Assembly (NCBI GenBank): GCA_965601665.1
Contig: OZ271833.1
Span: 2,418,001 to 2,482,000, forward strand
Origin: JANQNX01 sp965601665
Lineage (GTDB): Bacteria > Pseudomonadota > Gammaproteobacteria > Eutrophobiales > Eutrophobiaceae
Length of the DNA: 64,000 nucleotides
Direction of reading: 5' to 3'
Positions 30,363 through 38,141 of the stretch are shown here, in pieces. Position numbers and translations under genes: made by a program. Every line of letters starts with the position of its first letter. Position 1 is the first letter of the stretch. The notes beneath the pieces were generated by a model. The model saw only the letters and a list, made by a program, of their open reading frames with translations. It was not told the origin of the DNA and searched no databases.

Positions 30363-30378
30363 TGGCATAGTATATGCA
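30363..30378 (+). promoter_or_regulatory. Sigma-54 promoter of the pilin gene
   Basis: TGGCATAGTATATGCA has TGGCA at -24 and TGCA at -12 with the invariant GG and GC 10 bp apart. Transcription would start near 30389, 29 nt before the pilin ATG. The AT-rich stretch 30270-30360 upstream could hold activator sites. The only sigma-54 activator in the window is encoded at 11610-13061. Confidence 0.8.
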
Positions 30379-30417
30379 GTTCATATAGCAACATGGGATC
30401 ATGTGGTGGAGATATCA

Positions 30418-31173
30418 ATGATTAACGCTAAACAAAAAGGTTTTACGCTCGTTGAAATTGCGATTGTACTCGTCATTATCGGCCTGCTTTTGGGGGGCAT
30501 CCTCAAAGGTCAGGAATTAATAAACAGTGCGCGAGTACGCAACCTGGCGGATCAGAATTCAGGTACTCAGGCTGCCTACTATGGTTTTATCGACCGATAT
30601 CGTGCTGTTCCAGGGGATTGGAATGCGGTTGCAGCGTGTAATGCAATAGGCCTGAGTAATTTAAACACGGCTGCAGCGAACTGTGGTGCTTACGCGATAG
30701 GCGGTAACGGCGGCGGCTCACTTGATGCTTCTGCCGGTGCGACATTGGCTCAGGGCTACACCGAATCCTCGGCACTATGGGCGCATCTTGCCGGCTCTGG
30801 ATTTATCCAGGGTTCTTTTCCTGGTGGCGCTAACAGCGACGCGACCTATGTTGCAACAACGATTGCTCCAATCAACGCATTCAACGGTCGCGTCATGCTG
30901 ACCCGTACTGCCCAGTATGATGTCGAAACCGGGGCCGCATCTGCCAGGTTAGCATTCGTCTTTGGTAACCAGATTCCAGTGAACATCATGCGTGAACTGG
31001 ATGTTAAGGTGGATGACTCACAACCCGCTACCGGTGTTCTAAGACATACCGATGGTGATGACGGTGGCACGACTGTTTTTGGCACCACGGCGGCATGTAT
31101 CACTGCAGGTACGCCCGATATCTGGAATATCGATGGTGCTGAACAAAATTGTGGTGCCCTGTTTATTTATTAA
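30418..31173 (+). CDS. Type IV pilin-like protein under sigma-54 control
   Basis: 251 residues from the ATG at 30418 (GGTGGAGATATCA upstream; a GTG at 30403 is also in frame). The leader MINAKQKG|FTLVEIAIVLVIIGLLLGG is an ideal prepilin peptidase site. The head begins FIDRYRAVPGDW, a motif shared by a family of single pilins in gammaproteobacteria, followed by a glycine/serine-rich region and a C-terminal Cys pair. It has its own sigma-54 promoter and its own terminator, so it can be expressed far more strongly than its neighbours, as expected of a major subunit. Confidence 0.85.
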   Translation: MINAKQKGFTLVEIAIVLVIIGLLLGGILKGQELINSARVRNLADQNSGTQAAYYGFIDRYRAVPGDWNAVAACNAIGLSNLNTAAANCGAYAIGGNGGGSLDASAGATLAQGYTESSALWAHLAGSGFIQGSFPGGANSDATYVATTIAPINAFNGRVMLTRTAQYDVETGAASARLAFVFGNQIPVNIMRELDVKVDDSQPATGVLRHTDGDDGGTTVFGTTAACITAGTPDIWNIDGAEQNCGALFIY

Positions 31174-31190
31174 TTCGTTATACTGCTGAA

Positions 31191-31215
31191 AAAGCCCGCG
31201 CAAGCGGGCTTTTTT
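31191..31215 (+). terminator. Rho-independent terminator after the pilin gene
   Basis: AAAGCCCGC (31191-31199), loop GCAA, GCGGGCTTT (31204-31212) and a T-run to 31215. The hairpin begins 17 nt after the pilin stop and the T-run ends only 4 nt before the ATG of the ABC ATPase at 31220. Confidence 0.93.
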
Positions 31216-31219
31216 ATTT

Positions 31220-31975
31220 ATGAGCGAAAAATCTGCACTACATATTGAGGGACTGGTCTGTCAATACCAGCAAAGAAGAGTGCTGCATGAGCTCTCATGC
31301 AGCATAGCTGCCGGTGAATATGTCGGGCTTGTTGGTGTCAACGGTGCCGGCAAATCCACGCTGATAAAAGCCATACTTGATTTTATTGCCGTAGAACAGG
31401 GTTCGATATCGATTTTTGGTCAGTCCCACCGTCGACCCCAGGCCAGGAACAAGCTTGCATTTCTGCCAGAAAATTTTCAGCCACCTTATTATCTTAAAGG
31501 TAAGGACTTCCTCTGCTATATGGCTAAACTGCATGGCACCAGTATCACCAGGCAGGATATGGAGCAAAGCTTACTGTCGCTGGATCTTGAACTGAGCGCC
31601 CTTGATAAATCGGTGCGGCAGTTTTCCAAGGGCATGTCGCAAAAGCTTGGCCTTGCTGCCTGTTTCCTCAGTGAACGTCCATTGTTACTGCTGGATGAAC
31701 CTATGAGTGGCCTCGATCCGAAGGCCCGTGCCTACCTGAAACATCACCTGCAGACGCTTAAACCGCAAGGGCAGACGCTTTTTTTCAGTACGCACCTGTT
31801 AAACGATGTCGATGATCTCTGTGATCGTATCGTGATCCTGCATAATGGCAGCATCATGTTTAACGGCACGACGACCGAATGTTGTGATCACTTTGCTGAA
31901 CCCACGCTTGAGGCTGCCTATATGCGTTGTATCCAGTCAGATGGAATGGCTGAAGCGGGTGTAGTCGTTAAGTAA
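31220..31975 (+). CDS. ABC transporter ATP-binding protein
   Basis: 251 residues. Walker A GVNGAGKSTLIKA (about 35-47), signature QFSKGMSQKLGLA, Walker B LLLLDEPMSGLDP and a switch histidine in FFSTHLLNDV show an intact ATPase of the ABC-2 export group. The likely membrane partner is the permease at 28734-29504. No Shine-Dalgarno is visible, because the pilin terminator occupies that position, so expression probably depends on read-through and stays low. The end overlaps the convergent YpsA-like gene by 39 nt. Confidence 0.9.
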   Translation: MSEKSALHIEGLVCQYQQRRVLHELSCSIAAGEYVGLVGVNGAGKSTLIKAILDFIAVEQGSISIFGQSHRRPQARNKLAFLPENFQPPYYLKGKDFLCYMAKLHGTSITRQDMEQSLLSLDLELSALDKSVRQFSKGMSQKLGLAACFLSERPLLLLDEPMSGLDPKARAYLKHHLQTLKPQGQTLFFSTHLLNDVDDLCDRIVILHNGSIMFNGTTTECCDHFAEPTLEAAYMRCIQSDGMAEAGVVVK

Positions 31976-32416
31976 TCGGTCAATAATCGCGTAGACATGG
32001 GCATAGATCTTTGGGTACTGGCTCAGACGCGGCCCGGCCACGTTTAATACCTTCACGTTTTCCCTCATCAACCACTGAATGATAAATGCATGATCAATGG
32101 GGTCTGCAATATCTATTTGTAACACCGGCTTGGAGTGCGCCCTGGCATATTCCAGCGTTAATGCCGTACCTGCATCCGGCTGCTGATGGTAAATGATTAG
32201 CGTGGCATCAGCCGTTATCACATTTTTACGAGTACGAATGGCGTAATCACTCGAGTCGGTTTCTATCAGTGAGTATTTGGATGGGATATTGCCGTCCTCG
32301 GCACGTCGACCTTTTGGGCAATAACCACCATGGTTGACATTATTCGCGATTGCCGCATCCAGCGCGGCACGGTCCGCGCCTGTTTGACCGCCAGATATAA
32401 TTTTTAGCGTTGACAT
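31937..32416 (-). CDS. YpsA-like putative molybdenum-carrier fold protein
   Basis: 159 residues. The opening KIISGGQTGADRAALDAAI, then GGYCPKGRRAEDG and DATLIIYHQQPDAGTALTLEYA, match the family annotated as putative molybdenum carrier (YpsA/SLOG-like Rossmann fold). The GGQTGAD loop probably binds a nucleotide or phosphate group. The molybdenum role is a database-era inference from one structure, so true function is open. It overlaps the ABC ATPase 3' end by 39 nt, tail to tail. Confidence 0.8.
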   Translation of the reverse strand: MSTLKIISGGQTGADRAALDAAIANNVNHGGYCPKGRRAEDGNIPSKYSLIETDSSDYAIRTRKNVITADATLIIYHQQPDAGTALTLEYARAHSKPVLQIDIADPIDHAFIIQWLMRENVKVLNVAGPRLSQYPKIYAHVYAIIDRLLNDYTRFSHSI

Positions 32417-32471
32417 GTCATAAGACCAACAAGATACTTCTGTACATGTTAGAACAAATTACTACGCGCTA

Positions 32472-32978
32472 ATGGTACGAATTCTCTTCGTTTCGATACT
32501 ACTTGTTATCAGCCAGCAAACGCTGGCACGAATGTACCAATGGGTTGAACCCGATACCGGCACAACCCAGTTATCCGGAAAACCCCCCGCCTGGTATCGC
32601 AGTGACGCTGGTGGTCCCAGGGTGCTTGTGTTTGAGAAAGGCAGGCTAATCGACGACACCAGTATCGAGATGTCACAACAGGGGCAGCGCGAGTTACGCA
32701 GGCGCGCGTTCATTAAAGCAGAACAGGATCGCGAGGCGGCAAGGGAAAAGCTCGTTCGTTCTAAAGAACTAAAGAGTACCTACCAGGAAGAGCCCGAGGA
32801 GTTAGTCATACCTGATATTAACGATGATGTCAGCCCGGATGCCGTTCTGGAAGAGTTACAACAAAGTAATGTTGAAATGACCGAACAGGAGCGAATAGAA
32901 GAGCAGCGCATGATGGAGCAAATGCGTGAAATGGTTGAAGACTGGGAACGCACCCAGTCAGGCGCCAACGATAGCTAG
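32472..32978 (+). CDS. DUF4124-type secreted protein
   Basis: 168 residues with a signal peptide (MVRILFVSILLVISQQTLA) followed at once by RMYQWVEPDTGTTQLSGKPP, the DUF4124 pattern found in many proteobacterial envelope proteins. The remainder is charged and predicted helical, with several Glu/Arg-rich stretches (REAAREKLVRSKELK, EQERIEEQRMMEQMREM), probably a coiled coil. The function of the family is unknown. It overlaps the convergent kinase gene by 4 nt. Confidence 0.8.
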   Translation: MVRILFVSILLVISQQTLARMYQWVEPDTGTTQLSGKPPAWYRSDAGGPRVLVFEKGRLIDDTSIEMSQQGQRELRRRAFIKAEQDREAAREKLVRSKELKSTYQEEPEELVIPDINDDVSPDAVLEELQQSNVEMTEQERIEEQRMMEQMREMVEDWERTQSGANDS

Positions 32979-34414
32979 CCCTGAAAAAGCGACTTTAAAA
33001 TCCCCCATATTCCCTGTTTCTGCTTGTTCAGCAGTGATTGCAGCAGCAACAAGGACTCGTTATTCGGATCAATTTCCAGGCCACGTTCTACATAAGTGCG
33101 GGTCAGTTCAACATTATCAGTTGCGAGCGCACGCTCTGCCATGCCTGCATAGCTTTCCGCAATACTCAGTATGCCCTTGTAGGCAACCACGTTATCAGGC
33201 TGCATTTTTAGAAGCTTGGTAAAGTAGTACAGTGCGTTATCGTTGGGTGGCGAATCCAGCCGCTCTTCGCGCAGGCTCTGTGCTCCCAGCCATTCAAGCG
33301 CCCTGATGACATCTGTTGATTCCGGTGCTGCCTGTTCGTCGGATTCTGGTTGCCTGGTTGATTCCTGCTCAATATCAATACTCGTTTCCGGAGTTAAGGC
33401 GGGTAATTCCGGTTCTATCATGGGTGCCGGCGCTGCGTTGACGACGGGCACCATGGTGTCTTCAAACTTTACTGTGGTACCGCGTTTGATCCGGATCTCG
33501 ACAAACTGCAGGCTGAAGAAAAAAACCGACGATAAAACCAGCAGAATGACTAATACAGTTATCGTGGTCTTTTTACTGTAAACGCCAGGTGTAACAACAT
33601 TGATTTCTTCAGGCTGTTTTTTCCTCGCGAGGATTGTCTCAATTTCATGCACTACCTCATCCGCAGACGCAAAGCGCTCCTCCGGGGTCTTTGCCATCAT
33701 GCTATTAAGTAACGGCTGATACTCTGCCAGTGAGTCAGGTAACGATGGTATCGGTGCCGATCGGTGTTGCATGACGATATCAATGACTGAACGCGAGTGA
33801 TAAGGTTTATAACCGGTTAACATTTCATAGAAGATACAGCCAAGGCTATAAATATCGCTGCGTCCGTCAACGTTTGCACCCTCGGCCTGTTCCGGGCTAA
33901 CGTAATTCGGACTACCCATAAAAACATGGGTTGCTGTCAGGTTATTATCCGTGTCGGTTTGCTTGGCAATACCGAAATCCGAAAGTAAAGGGGTGTCGTC
34001 CTTTCTAAACAGGATATTTCCAGGCTTTACATCGCGGTGAATAATATTGTGTGAATGAGCACTGGCCAGGGCAGATGCGATACTGGAAACTATCTGCAGG
34101 GTCTGTTCCGGTTTAAAGTGATTCTGCAGCCGGCTTTTCAGATCACCCCCTTCGACATACTCCATAGAGATATAGATGTCATCTCCGGCAGTGCCAATAT
34201 CGTAGATAGTAACGATATTGGGGTGATGCAATGCGGCAATGATGCGTCCCTCGTCCAGGAAGCGCTGGGTAAGATTACTGGACTGGTCACGACCGGCGTG
34301 GTCCAGTATCTTGAGAACGACAGAGCGATCCAGTGATTCCTGCGTAGCAAGATAGACGGTCGCCATGCCGCCCTTGCCAATCTCTTTTTCTACCCGGTAG
34401 CCAGGAATTTCCAT
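32975..34414 (-). CDS. PknB-like serine/threonine protein kinase with TPR tail
   Basis: 479 residues. The kinase domain (about 5-265) has GKGGMATVYLA (glycine loop), VVLKILD (ATP lysine), HRDVKPGNILF (catalytic loop), DFGIAKQ (metal-binding Asp) and SPNYVSPEQA. A membrane segment at about 291-312 (VLVILLVLSSVFFFSLQF) leads to a periplasmic part, with a proline/glutamate-rich linker and TPR-like repeats (LLKMQPDNVVAYKGILSIAE and YVERGLEIDPNNESLLLLQSLL). All key catalytic residues are present. Its target is unknown. Confidence 0.9.
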   Translation of the reverse strand: MEIPGYRVEKEIGKGGMATVYLATQESLDRSVVLKILDHAGRDQSSNLTQRFLDEGRIIAALHHPNIVTIYDIGTAGDDIYISMEYVEGGDLKSRLQNHFKPEQTLQIVSSIASALASAHSHNIIHRDVKPGNILFRKDDTPLLSDFGIAKQTDTDNNLTATHVFMGSPNYVSPEQAEGANVDGRSDIYSLGCIFYEMLTGYKPYHSRSVIDIVMQHRSAPIPSLPDSLAEYQPLLNSMMAKTPEERFASADEVVHEIETILARKKQPEEINVVTPGVYSKKTTITVLVILLVLSSVFFFSLQFVEIRIKRGTTVKFEDTMVPVVNAAPAPMIEPELPALTPETSIDIEQESTRQPESDEQAAPESTDVIRALEWLGAQSLREERLDSPPNDNALYYFTKLLKMQPDNVVAYKGILSIAESYAGMAERALATDNVELTRTYVERGLEIDPNNESLLLLQSLLNKQKQGIWGILKSLFQG

Positions 34415-34729
34415 TGCGTCAGGAATCGAGGTTATTGTTATTAAACTAGTTTAAATAAAGATGTGATTATAATTGTTTTTATGCTGTTGTGTCCGTTCAT
34501 CAACCGCAATTGTTGCAGACTCAACAGGAAGTCTAGCTGATAAATGACCGAAAACATAACGAATTCAAGTGTTAATCAGTTGTAATGCCAAGGTTGTCTT
34601 ATAACGTGAGTTTTCGTCGTTGCAAGCTAACCGGCAAGCGGGCATGATGGTACTTATGACATGCGTGAGTATGTCGGTAAAATAAAGTCCTGGTGTGGCT
34701 ATTCTAATAATTAGTATCACGGTGTATGC
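34415..34729. other. Divergent intergenic region between the Ser/Thr kinase and rsd
   Basis: No gene seen. It contains a 14-bp perfect palindrome TTAAACTAGTTTAA at 34441-34454, about 27 bp upstream of the kinase start, which could be an operator. A short dyad GACAT-N8-ATGTC lies near 34659-34676, upstream of rsd. Neither promoter could be assigned with confidence. Confidence 0.35.
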
Positions 34730-35188
34730 ATGACAGAACAAATGGAAGCAGTAGAAGAGAGGCGTAGTGGCAGTCAGCAAGTGATCGAGCACATGCTCGA
34801 GGAAAGAAACCAGCTTTTTTCGTTGTTGTTGCAGGTGTCTTCTGATGATGCCGAAGAAGATCCATTCGCATCCAAGTCAGATCTTGAAGAATTTGTACAG
34901 TTACTGGTCGACTACATTGCGGCTGCGCATTTCGGTCTTTACCAGCGCATTGCCGAGGGTAAGGAAAGGCGTAAAGCTGTGTCTGAACTGGCCGTACAAA
35001 TTTACCCACGTATCGAACAGACAACCCAGATAGCTCTGGCCTTCGATGAGAAGTACAACTCTGAGAATGATGAGTGTGATTTATCTGAACTGCAGCCTGA
35101 TTTATCAAAATTGTGCGAGGAATTACTCGCCAGGATCGAACTGGAAGATCAGCTAATCAACACTATCCTTGGGAAGGATCCTGGCTAA
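34730..35188 (+). CDS. rsd: Rsd/AlgQ family anti-sigma-70 factor
   Basis: 152-residue, mostly helical, cytoplasmic protein. RSGSQQVIEHMLEERNQLFS near the N-terminus corresponds to the first helices of Rsd/AlgQ, and FVQLLVDYIAAAHFGLYQRI fits the helix that contacts region 4 of sigma-70. In relatives it sequesters the housekeeping sigma factor in stationary phase and so favours alternative sigmas. It overlaps the convergent terB-like gene by 26 nt. Confidence 0.82.
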   Translation: MTEQMEAVEERRSGSQQVIEHMLEERNQLFSLLLQVSSDDAEEDPFASKSDLEEFVQLLVDYIAAAHFGLYQRIAEGKERRKAVSELAVQIYPRIEQTTQIALAFDEKYNSENDECDLSELQPDLSKLCEELLARIELEDQLINTILGKDPG

Positions 35189-35627
35189 TCGCTTCCAGTT
35201 TGCTCTTGATGAAATCAGAGTGGGCGACATATAGCAGGTCTGCTACTTTTCGTATGTAGTGTTCTTCGTACTTATCGAGTACGTTATCCGCATAAGCGAC
35301 ACTCCACAGGTTACGAATCACCTCTATTCTTTCTGCCATCGTCAGTCTGTCCGTTAGTTGCCGGGTAAATTCAAACAGGGACACGGAATGATCAACTTCT
35401 CTTTCCGCAGCGTCGATCAATTCCTCTATCGCAGTTTCTTCGAGTTCGAATTTCGCCGTAATCAGGCGTTTGATTTCTTCACGTTCCCTGTCGTCGATGT
35501 GATGATCTGCAAGGCTAATCTCGATCATTAATACCGCGGTCGCCAGCTCCATCGTGGTTGTATGGTCTTGCGCTGTTGATTCTGCATTAAACAGACCTTC
35601 AAAATAGTCTTTAATGGTATTGATCAT
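35163..35627 (-). CDS. TerB-family protein
   Basis: 154 residues, helical. AVLMIEISLADHHIDDREREEIKRLI and NLWSVAYADNVLDKYEEHYIRKVADLL carry the paired acidic turns (DHHIDDRE and DNVLDKYE) typical of TerB domains, which may bind divalent metal. No other tellurite-resistance gene is nearby, so a resistance role should not be assumed. It lies 2 nt downstream of hspQ. Confidence 0.82.
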   Translation of the reverse strand: MINTIKDYFEGLFNAESTAQDHTTTMELATAVLMIEISLADHHIDDREREEIKRLITAKFELEETAIEELIDAAEREVDHSVSLFEFTRQLTDRLTMAERIEVIRNLWSVAYADNVLDKYEEHYIRKVADLLYVAHSDFIKSKLEAISQDPSQG

Positions 35628-35629
35628 TG

Positions 35630-35941
35630 CTAGTTGTTTGTCTGATTTAATGAATATCGGCCATCAATGAAGTTGTCAAAATACTGGTTCACCAGGGGGT
35701 GCTTGACGGGAACCAGCTTCTCACAGCTTTCCAGGTTTTGTTCGGCGACATAGGTCTCCTGTGTCGCTTGATCGACAAGTACCCGATACCAGGGTTCATT
35801 TTTAGGTGGTCTGGATTTGGCTACGGCCTCGTACCATTCTTCAGTACCATTAAATACCGGGTCGACATCATAAATGACGCCGCGATAATCAAACAGCCGA
35901 TGATGCACAATTTGTCCAATGTTAAATTTTGCCTGTTTCAT
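35630..35941 (-). CDS. hspQ: Heat shock protein HspQ
   Basis: 103 residues from the ATG at 35941; the reading frame stays open further upstream, but relatives start with M-x-x-x-KF-x-IGQ-x-VxH, matched by MKQAKFNIGQIVHHRLFDYRG. VDPVFNGTEEWYEAV, EPWYRVLVD and TYVAEQNLE complete the hemimethylated-DNA-binding-like (YccV) fold. HspQ is a heat-shock protein that modulates proteolysis in enterobacteria and is largely confined to proteobacteria. It is divergent from bioA. Confidence 0.88.
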   Translation of the reverse strand: MKQAKFNIGQIVHHRLFDYRGVIYDVDPVFNGTEEWYEAVAKSRPPKNEPWYRVLVDQATQETYVAEQNLESCEKLVPVKHPLVNQYFDNFIDGRYSLNQTNN

Positions 35942-35966
35942 TCCATTATGCCGCGGGTAGTATAAT
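35937..35966 (+). promoter_or_regulatory. Candidate promoter for bioA
   Basis: TATAAT at 35961-35966 is a perfect -10, with TTCATT at 35937-35942 18 bp upstream as a moderate -35. The ATG of bioA is 48 bp beyond the -10. The same stretch read on the minus strand offers TATACT (35959-35964) close to the hspQ start, so overlapping divergent promoters are possible. Confidence 0.5.
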
Positions 35967-36013
35967 GAAACCATGATAGCAGAAGCGTTTTGTAACGATA
36001 AACCAGGCCGTTG

Positions 36014-37357
36014 ATGACCAGTCTTAAAGAACGTGATTTGTCTGTCGTATGGCATCCATGTACGCAGATGAAAGACCATGAAACCCTGCCGTTGATCCCG
36101 ATACGCAGGGGCGAGGGCGTCTATCTCGAGGATTACGATGGTAAGCGCTATATCGATTCCATGAGTTCCTGGTGGGTAAACCTGTTCGGCCATGCCAATC
36201 CGCGCATTAACCAGGCGATACAGGACCAGGTACAACAACTGGAGCATGTCATTCTTGCCGGCTTCACGCATGAACCCGTTGTTACGTTGTCCGAGCGTTT
36301 GCGTGACCTGGCGCCAGAAGGCCTGAGCCGTTGTTTTTACGCGGACAATGGCTCATCAGCGATTGAGGTCGCGCTGAAGATGAGTTTTCACTACTGGTTA
36401 AATCGCGGTAAACCTGAAAAGAAACGTTTTATTACGCTGGACAACAGCTACCACGGCGAAACCCTGGGTGCCTTGGCAGTGGGTAATGTTGCCCTGTACA
36501 GGGACACCTACGGCCCGTTAATGATGGAAACGCTGGTTGTCCCCAGTCCCGATTGCTATACGCGGAAACACGCTGACAGCTGGGAAAGCCATTCCCGCAA
36601 GATGTTTCAACATATGGAGTCCATGCTTGAACAACATGCGCACGAGGTTGCCGCGGTCATACTCGAACCCCTGGTACAGTGTGCCGGTTATATGCGCATG
36701 TACCATCCGGTTTACCTGTCGCTACTGCGTGAGGCCTGCGACCGGTATAAGGTACATTTAATTGCCGATGAAATCGCGGTTGGTTTTGGCCGCACCGGTA
36801 CCATGTTCGCCTGTGAGCAGGCGGGCATTACACCCGACTTCATGTGCCTGTCCAAGGGCTTAACGGCAGGTTATCTGCCACTGTCGGTGACGCTGACCAC
36901 GGAAGATGTTTATTCGGCTTTTTATGATGATTACACGCGGCTGACCGCGTTTTTACATTCTCATAGCTATACCGGTAATACGATTGCCTGTGCGGTAGCC
37001 AATGCGTCGCTGGATATATTTCGTGACGATAATGTGATCGAGGCCAACAAGGCGCTCATCGCATGCATGCACGATTATAGTTTGCCATTAGCCGCGCATC
37101 CTCATGTTGGAGAGGTGCGGCAGCATGGCATGATCCTGGCGATAGAGATGGTCAAGAACAAGGAAGCGCTTGAGCCTTATCCATGGCAGGAGCGTCGCGG
37201 CATGCGCGTCTATGAGCATGCGCTCTCGCGTGGTGTGTTACTAAGGCCGTTGACTAACGTGGTTTACCTGATGCCGCCCTACGTTATTAACAAGGAACAA
37301 ATCAAACATGTACTGGATGTTGCAGCAGAAGGCATAGACATTGCGACCGGCGATTGA
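36014..37357 (+). CDS. bioA: Adenosylmethionine-8-amino-7-oxononanoate aminotransferase
   Basis: PLP enzyme of biotin synthesis that uses S-adenosylmethionine as amino donor to make 7,8-diaminononanoate. 447 residues from the ATG at 36014 (a TTG directly before it is in frame). VWHPCTQMKDHE near the N-terminus is specific to BioA. YADNGSSAIEVALKM, NSYHGETLGALAVG, LIADEIAVGFGRTG and CLSKGLTAG (PLP lysine) follow. No other biotin gene is adjacent. It is 2 nt upstream of rsmE. Confidence 0.95.
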   Translation: MTSLKERDLSVVWHPCTQMKDHETLPLIPIRRGEGVYLEDYDGKRYIDSMSSWWVNLFGHANPRINQAIQDQVQQLEHVILAGFTHEPVVTLSERLRDLAPEGLSRCFYADNGSSAIEVALKMSFHYWLNRGKPEKKRFITLDNSYHGETLGALAVGNVALYRDTYGPLMMETLVVPSPDCYTRKHADSWESHSRKMFQHMESMLEQHAHEVAAVILEPLVQCAGYMRMYHPVYLSLLREACDRYKVHLIADEIAVGFGRTGTMFACEQAGITPDFMCLSKGLTAGYLPLSVTLTTEDVYSAFYDDYTRLTAFLHSHSYTGNTIACAVANASLDIFRDDNVIEANKALIACMHDYSLPLAAHPHVGEVRQHGMILAIEMVKNKEALEPYPWQERRGMRVYEHALSRGVLLRPLTNVVYLMPPYVINKEQIKHVLDVAAEGIDIATGD

Positions 37358-37359
37358 CC

Positions 37360-38088
37360 ATGCGCATTAGTCGACTCTATACCAGTCAGGCGCTGGATGA
37401 GGGCACAACAATTGTACTGTCACAGGAGCAGTCTCATTACCTGGCCAATGTGCTACGTCAGCAAACCGGTGACAGTGTTATCTTGTTTAATGGATCTGAC
37501 CATGAGTATGAGGCCACAATACTGCAGCTAACTAAAAAAATGGCCGAGTTATCAATAACCGCCTGCATGGAAAAAAACGTGGAATCAGCACTGCAGATTC
37601 ACCTTGCACTTGGCCTGGCGCGGGGGGGACACATGGACCTGGCTATCCAGAAGGCAGTGGAACTTGGTGTCCATCGCATCATTCCGGTGATAACAGAATT
37701 CAGCAGTGTCAGGATTAAAGCCGATCGGTTGCAGAATAAAATGAGCCACTGGTCAAACATCATCATCAGTGCCACCGAGCAATGTGGTCGCACAAGACTG
37801 GCGATACTTGAACAACCCGTCAAACTCGATGCGTTCCTGGCCAGTGAACCGGTTGGGCAACGTCTGTTGTTTCATCCCGAGGCAGAGACAACATTTGCAG
37901 AGCTTGATGGAAAACCAGACAATGTCACTTTACTAACGGGCCCGGAAGGCGGATTTAGTACTGAAGAGATTGCACTGGCATGTCAATCCGGGTTCCTGGT
38001 GCTTGGACTTGGTCCGCGGATACTGCGAGCAGAAACAGCGGTTATCAGTGCGCTGGCCTGTTGCCAGGCCCGATGGGGCGATTTTTAA
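37360..38088 (+). CDS. rsmE: 16S rRNA (uracil-1498 N3)-methyltransferase RsmE
   Basis: 242 residues starting MRISRLYTSQALDEG. SPOUT-class methyltransferase: an N-terminal PUA-like segment (LSQEQSHYLANVLRQQTGD), then the knotted C-terminal domain with RGGHMDLAIQKAVELGV, ATEQCGRT, LLTGPEGGFSTEEI and LGLGPRILRAETA. It uses SAM to methylate U1498 of 16S rRNA. The ATG at 37360 lies 2 nt after the bioA stop, so the two are co-transcribed. Confidence 0.95.
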   Translation: MRISRLYTSQALDEGTTIVLSQEQSHYLANVLRQQTGDSVILFNGSDHEYEATILQLTKKMAELSITACMEKNVESALQIHLALGLARGGHMDLAIQKAVELGVHRIIPVITEFSSVRIKADRLQNKMSHWSNIIISATEQCGRTRLAILEQPVKLDAFLASEPVGQRLLFHPEAETTFAELDGKPDNVTLLTGPEGGFSTEEIALACQSGFLVLGLGPRILRAETAVISALACCQARWGDF

Positions 38089-38141
38089 ATCCATGCCAAT
38101 GTAGCTACGACTTTACGATCAACCAGACATTTCATTGATAT

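Noticed and set aside
11610..31173. A PEP-CTERM/exosortase system, suggested by the PrsR- and PrsK-like proteins
   Set aside because: No exosortase, no PEP-CTERM tail and no exopolysaccharide gene was found in the window; the cluster is pilus-like.
35163..35627. Tellurite resistance
   Set aside because: Only a single TerB-domain gene is present, without terC, terD or related genes; the domain alone does not show resistance.
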